From assembly GCF_000819865.1 (NCBI RefSeq), contig NZ_CDDF01000011.1, positions 294,084-358,083 on the forward strand: a stretch of DNA of 64,000 nucleotides, read 5' to 3'. Position numbers and translations under genes: made by a program. The stretch is from Aeromonas eucrenophila. Its GTDB lineage: Bacteria; Pseudomonadota; Gammaproteobacteria; Enterobacterales; Aeromonadaceae. The notes beneath the pieces were generated by a model. The model saw only the letters and a program-made list of their open reading frames with translations, did no database searches and was not told where the DNA came from. Numbering within the stretch: the stretch's first letter is position 1; every line of letters starts with the position of its first letter. Shown in pieces: positions 61,055 to 64,000 of the stretch.

Positions 61055-61753
61055 ATGCTTGAAAAAACAGCTTCGGAAGCGAATAAAATTTTAGATAAAG
61101 CAGATGATTTTAAATATTTCGTGTTACTTGGGACATTCATAATGATTTTAGATAGTTCCTTGATTCAAGCCAACAACATCTCTCTGCTAAACATGACATG
61201 GGGCGACATAGAATTAAAGATTACAATTGGTGATATCTTGGTTTTCATCTGTTTTTTCAGTTTATACATAACCTTCATTATAACAACTATCAAATTCTGT
61301 ATTCTCGGAATAGCAATGTCATTACCAACTAAAATACTAATGTTTTTCAATTCAACATCTGTTGACCGGCAGCCTAGAAGAGAATGTATTCATGTCAGCC
61401 GCTTAAAGTCCATGGCAATAAGGGAAAACAACTCTATTGCTTATGATGTTGTAAAGGAAGAGCAAAAAGAAAAGGACTCTAACAGACAACTAGAAAGGTA
61501 TTGTCTAGCATTCTTGGTTGCTAGCCTTGTAAACTATTTTGCTGGCTCCGATAAAACCGAGTCCGTACTATCTGTATTATTTTATATTTCTGACATTAAT
61601 AACCCAACTTTTTTTGAAAGTATCAAAATGGTTCTAGGCTCGTTATTATATTTTGGTATATTTAGGATTGGGGTGCTAATTGGGTGTGGATTTATCTACG
61701 ACACTTCAGATAGAGATTATATATACCTTCCAAAAGATAATGAATTGTCGTAG
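61055..61753 (+). CDS. AT-rich polytopic membrane protein
   Basis: A 232-residue protein with about four membrane helices (FVLLGTFIMIL, IGDILVFICFFSLYITFIITTI, YCLAFLVASLVNYFA, FFESIKMVLGSLLYFGIFRIGVLIG) and a charged loop of about 80 residues (DRQPRRECIH...). It is among the most AT-rich genes in the window. Family not recognised; it probably arrived with the toxin-antitoxin genes beside it. Confidence 0.6.
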   Translation: MLEKTASEANKILDKADDFKYFVLLGTFIMILDSSLIQANNISLLNMTWGDIELKITIGDILVFICFFSLYITFIITTIKFCILGIAMSLPTKILMFFNSTSVDRQPRRECIHVSRLKSMAIRENNSIAYDVVKEEQKEKDSNRQLERYCLAFLVASLVNYFAGSDKTESVLSVLFYISDINNPTFFESIKMVLGSLLYFGIFRIGVLIGCGFIYDTSDRDYIYLPKDNELS

Positions 61754-61848
61754 TTTATGAGTGCGGTAACTACAAAATAGATAACCCTTCGACTGGTTCT
61801 CCTTCATGTATTTACCGCACCTCACTGCAGACTCATTATTTTTCCATC

Positions 61849-62358
61849 TTAAGGCATGGAGCTCGAAGTCCCCAGAACAAACCGAGCCTGAACCTCTCGC
61901 AACAGCGTATAAGTATTGATACAAGGAACGTTGAACTCTCGACAGATGTTCGGCACTTTCACCTTACGCGAGGAGGGGTCCACAAACCCTTCTTGGGTAA
62001 CAACAATAGCCCCGATTGCCATCGCTTTGGCAATAAGCCATGGGTCTGCTTTAGCCAAGAACTGATCTCGGTTAGCCGGATTGTAGTGTTTAGAAGATGC
62101 TACTTTTTGCACAATATTCACATAATGCGCTTGAGTAGCCGGATCGGTGTCATCGACAAAATGGTGTGCCCGTGTAGCTACCCATTGCGCTAACGCATCA
62201 TCACCAGCCTTTAACTCCCGGCCAATCATACCGACACTAGCAATCACCCCTTGGTTGTACTGCAGGTCTAGCCAGTCCCAATAAGCCGGGCAGAATTCCA
62301 TGTCATAGTACAGGTTCTTTGCTTGAATGTAGGTATTCGCGTCAAGCAGATATCTCAC
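61849..62358 (-). CDS. DUF4411-family PIN-like toxin
   Basis: A 169-residue protein of the DUF4411 family: RYLLDANTYIQAKN (metal Asp), FCPAYWDWL, SVGMIGRELKAGDD (second acidic site), KADPWLIAKAMAIGAIVVTQE (third). This is a PIN-like RNase fold. It is preceded and overlapped by 4 nt (ATGA) by the XRE-ImmA gene, the usual partner. The toxin-antitoxin role is established for related pairs and inferred here. Confidence 0.75.
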   Translation of the reverse strand: MRYLLDANTYIQAKNLYYDMEFCPAYWDWLDLQYNQGVIASVGMIGRELKAGDDALAQWVATRAHHFVDDTDPATQAHYVNIVQKVASSKHYNPANRDQFLAKADPWLIAKAMAIGAIVVTQEGFVDPSSRKVKVPNICREFNVPCINTYTLLREVQARFVLGTSSSMP

Positions 62359-63500
62359 CGAGGCTCCCTAGCAAATTGAGCAATCTTTCCAGGTTTTATC
62401 CCACCGAGGAGATGGCTGGCATCCCGTAGCAACAACTGACCACTGAGCGCCTCGCTCACAACTGCACTAGAGAATAGATGGCTGATTTGCGCATTTTTGA
62501 CTTTGTAATAACTCGGACCACCGCCTGTATCAGGACGATTCTTATAATCTTGGCGTAGCTTTCTTACATACTCAAAGTAATCCTCTTGGCTGATGAAACC
62601 AAGAGTCTGCGCACGACGAGCAAGTACCCAAGTGCTAACGTGGAAATGGGCTTCAAGGTCCGCAAGGTTCTCACGCCAATCGTCATACTCATGACGCCAC
62701 ATTTTACGGAACTCAGAAGCAGGGACGAGGAACTCTGCAGCGACAGCATTACAGACTGTTTCCTCCAGCCGATGACTACTCACTCCCCCGTCAGATATAC
62801 CAGACAGGCCTATCCAGATGTGACAGAGCTCATGGATAAGGGTAAACAACCTGGCTCCAGGAGAATCAGCGTCATTGACGAATAACAATGGGGCATAGCT
62901 GTCTACCATCGCAAACCCCCTAAATTCTTCTACAGAGAGAGGGCGTGTATGATGGCCGACATCACTTTGGCGCATGACAAGGATGCCACAGCCCTCTATC
63001 CGCCGAACCAGGTCACGATAGTAGTCTTCCCAGTTACCTCTAGTCGGGTGTTCAGGGACCCCCAACTTGGTTCTCATATCCTTCACTATTGCATTAGCAT
63101 CCGAGCGAGCATCAAAACGCCCCAGGATTGGGTTCGGCTCAGCAAACTGCTGCCTGATATGGTCGCGGTACCACTCCTGACGTAACTGCATCAGCTTGAG
63201 GAGATCAAGCAGACCCGCACTAGGGCGACCAACCCCCTTGCCGTCAACCGTTCTCAGATCAGGAATGGGAAGCTCATCAACCGGCGGTTGCTGAAGGAAG
63301 AGATAACCGAATGGAACATAGGCCTTTTCGGCATAGGTCATTGCCTGGTTAAAGGTCAAAGCACGCTCACCAGCCTCCCACTCAAGCAGCCGTTCCTCGG
63401 TCACCCCACATTTCTTAGCAAAATCAGTCACAGCGATGCCGGAACGCTCACGCGCCCAAATCAACATGTCTGTATTGATGCTTGCCGTTGTCATAGCCAC
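62355..63500 (-). CDS. XRE-family regulator with ImmA/IrrE metallopeptidase domain
   Basis: A 381-residue protein with an N-terminal helix-turn-helix (VTDFAKKCGVTEERLLEWEA) and a COG2856-type zinc peptidase domain with FTLIHELCHIWIG (HExxH) at about residue 220. The likely start is a GTG at 63500 with AAGG 5 nt before it; an ATG at 63494 is the alternative. It would repress the operon as antitoxin and may be cleaved or act by proteolysis. It is in an operon with the DUF4411 gene. Confidence 0.78.
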   Translation of the reverse strand: MAMTTASINTDMLIWARERSGIAVTDFAKKCGVTEERLLEWEAGERALTFNQAMTYAEKAYVPFGYLFLQQPPVDELPIPDLRTVDGKGVGRPSAGLLDLLKLMQLRQEWYRDHIRQQFAEPNPILGRFDARSDANAIVKDMRTKLGVPEHPTRGNWEDYYRDLVRRIEGCGILVMRQSDVGHHTRPLSVEEFRGFAMVDSYAPLLFVNDADSPGARLFTLIHELCHIWIGLSGISDGGVSSHRLEETVCNAVAAEFLVPASEFRKMWRHEYDDWRENLADLEAHFHVSTWVLARRAQTLGFISQEDYFEYVRKLRQDYKNRPDTGGGPSYYKVKNAQISHLFSSAVVSEALSGQLLLRDASHLLGGIKPGKIAQFAREPR

Positions 63501-64000
63501 TCTTACCTTGCTGAATTAAATATCATTGTAGAGAGCCTACTGGATGCCGTACAGAGCAGAAGGGGCTGAACGAGTACGACACGGCTCACACTTTTGCAGC
63601 ATCAACAGCTCTCGGATGAAGGAGGCACATGATACATGAACTCCCTTATCCATCCACCCCAGACCTATCTGGAGCACCAACTCCAGAGGGTATTCCTACT
63701 TCCCCTGTAGTCCCTCCGCAAATCTGTGATCCCCTCCTGATTCAGTGCTCATTACACTCAACAATCGGAACCATATGAGTTACGATTCCTGCACGGTGCC
63801 CAAGCTCCATGCAAGGCCTACCCATGACAAGGAAATGTCATCTGATCGCAGATCAAAAGCAGTAATCTGGGGGCTGTAACTCAGGGGCGGTAGCATATTC
63901 ACTGCTAAAAATAGACTATTAAAAAACGAAATTCCCACTTCAATTTACCATAAGTAAATAATAAATAATGGAAAAAGAAGAGCAAGAGCAGCAAGAGCAG
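63501..64000. other. right-end region, no firm gene
   Basis: No long frame is present. A 49-codon frame at 63629-63778 (+) begins three bases after GGAGG and encodes a proline-rich peptide (MIHELPYPSTPDLSGAPTPE...), which I do not trust. An ATG at 63968 opens MEKEEQEQQEQ and runs off the window with a low-complexity GAG/CAG pattern; it may be the start of a gene. No copy of the ssrA 3' end (attR) is seen. Confidence 0.4.

Noticed and set aside
63288..63569. 93-codon plus-strand frame
   Set aside because: Opposite to the HTH part of the ImmA-type regulator and without coding signals.

Overview
The window (64 kb, GC-rich host DNA) looks like a gammaproteobacterial chromosome, most probably Aeromonas. 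The tmRNA tag reads ANDENYALAA, gene order around dapE, bamE/ratAB/smpB/ssrA is of the enteric/Aeromonas type, and the gene families (DcuC, RihA, Udp, GH84 N-acetylglucosaminidase, NhaP2/CvrA) fit. The genus call is inference from gene content and codon use; no search was run.

Host part (1-22993). An M20 peptidase and dcuC (minus strand, perfect FNR box upstream) are followed by a small conserved gene, then the yffB-dapE-M15 peptidase-ypfN cluster. A 1.4 kb AT-rich cassette (Rap1a/Tai-like exported protein plus an unknown 218-aa protein) has been inserted between the small gene and yffB. It is flanked by a 373/361-bp imperfect direct repeat made of the neighbouring host sequence, leaving stubs of both genes. 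Then come the cation/proton antiporter, a GH84 enzyme, a LysE-type exporter, a chemoreceptor, a DUF1523 protein with a winged-helix partner, a lipoprotein, rihA, an RluA-like pseudouridine synthase, udp, an iron alcohol dehydrogenase, bamE, an NAD(P)-binding protein, ratB-ratA, smpB and ssrA.

Prophage part (22994 to at least 63500). A podovirus-type prophage is attached to the 3' end of ssrA with its late end next to the host. Reading on the minus strand from right to left: NinB, Ref-like nuclease, a DUF559/PD-(D/E)xK-like protein, a Q-like antiterminator, a cargo block, holin, SAR endolysin, Rz/Rz1, terS, terL, P22-like portal, scaffold, N4-gp56-type capsid, adaptor, tail-fibre proteins, internal virion proteins and a giant 2868-residue polyvalent protein. 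This order strongly resembles the short-tailed Shiga-toxin phages (933W type). The Q-to-holin gap that holds stx in those phages carries here an SRA-like/DUF3883 putative modification-dependent nuclease, a secreted thermonuclease, a membrane protein and a DUF1353 lipoprotein. Further AT-rich cargo lies between terS and terL (membrane protein), at 61055-61753 (membrane protein) and at 61849-63500 (XRE-ImmA/IrrE plus DUF4411 toxin-antitoxin pair). No integrase, repressor or replication genes and no attR are visible, so the prophage either continues past the window or is incomplete.

The most unusual signals are: a four-copy ~24-bp intergenic element beside terminator hairpins upstream of four prophage late transcription units; a cluster of seven TGCGCA palindromes inside terS (possible pac site); an in-frame TGA in the tail-fibre gene followed by 34 further sense codons; six HxH-type repeats in that fibre; and the defence-like cargo in the 'stx position'.
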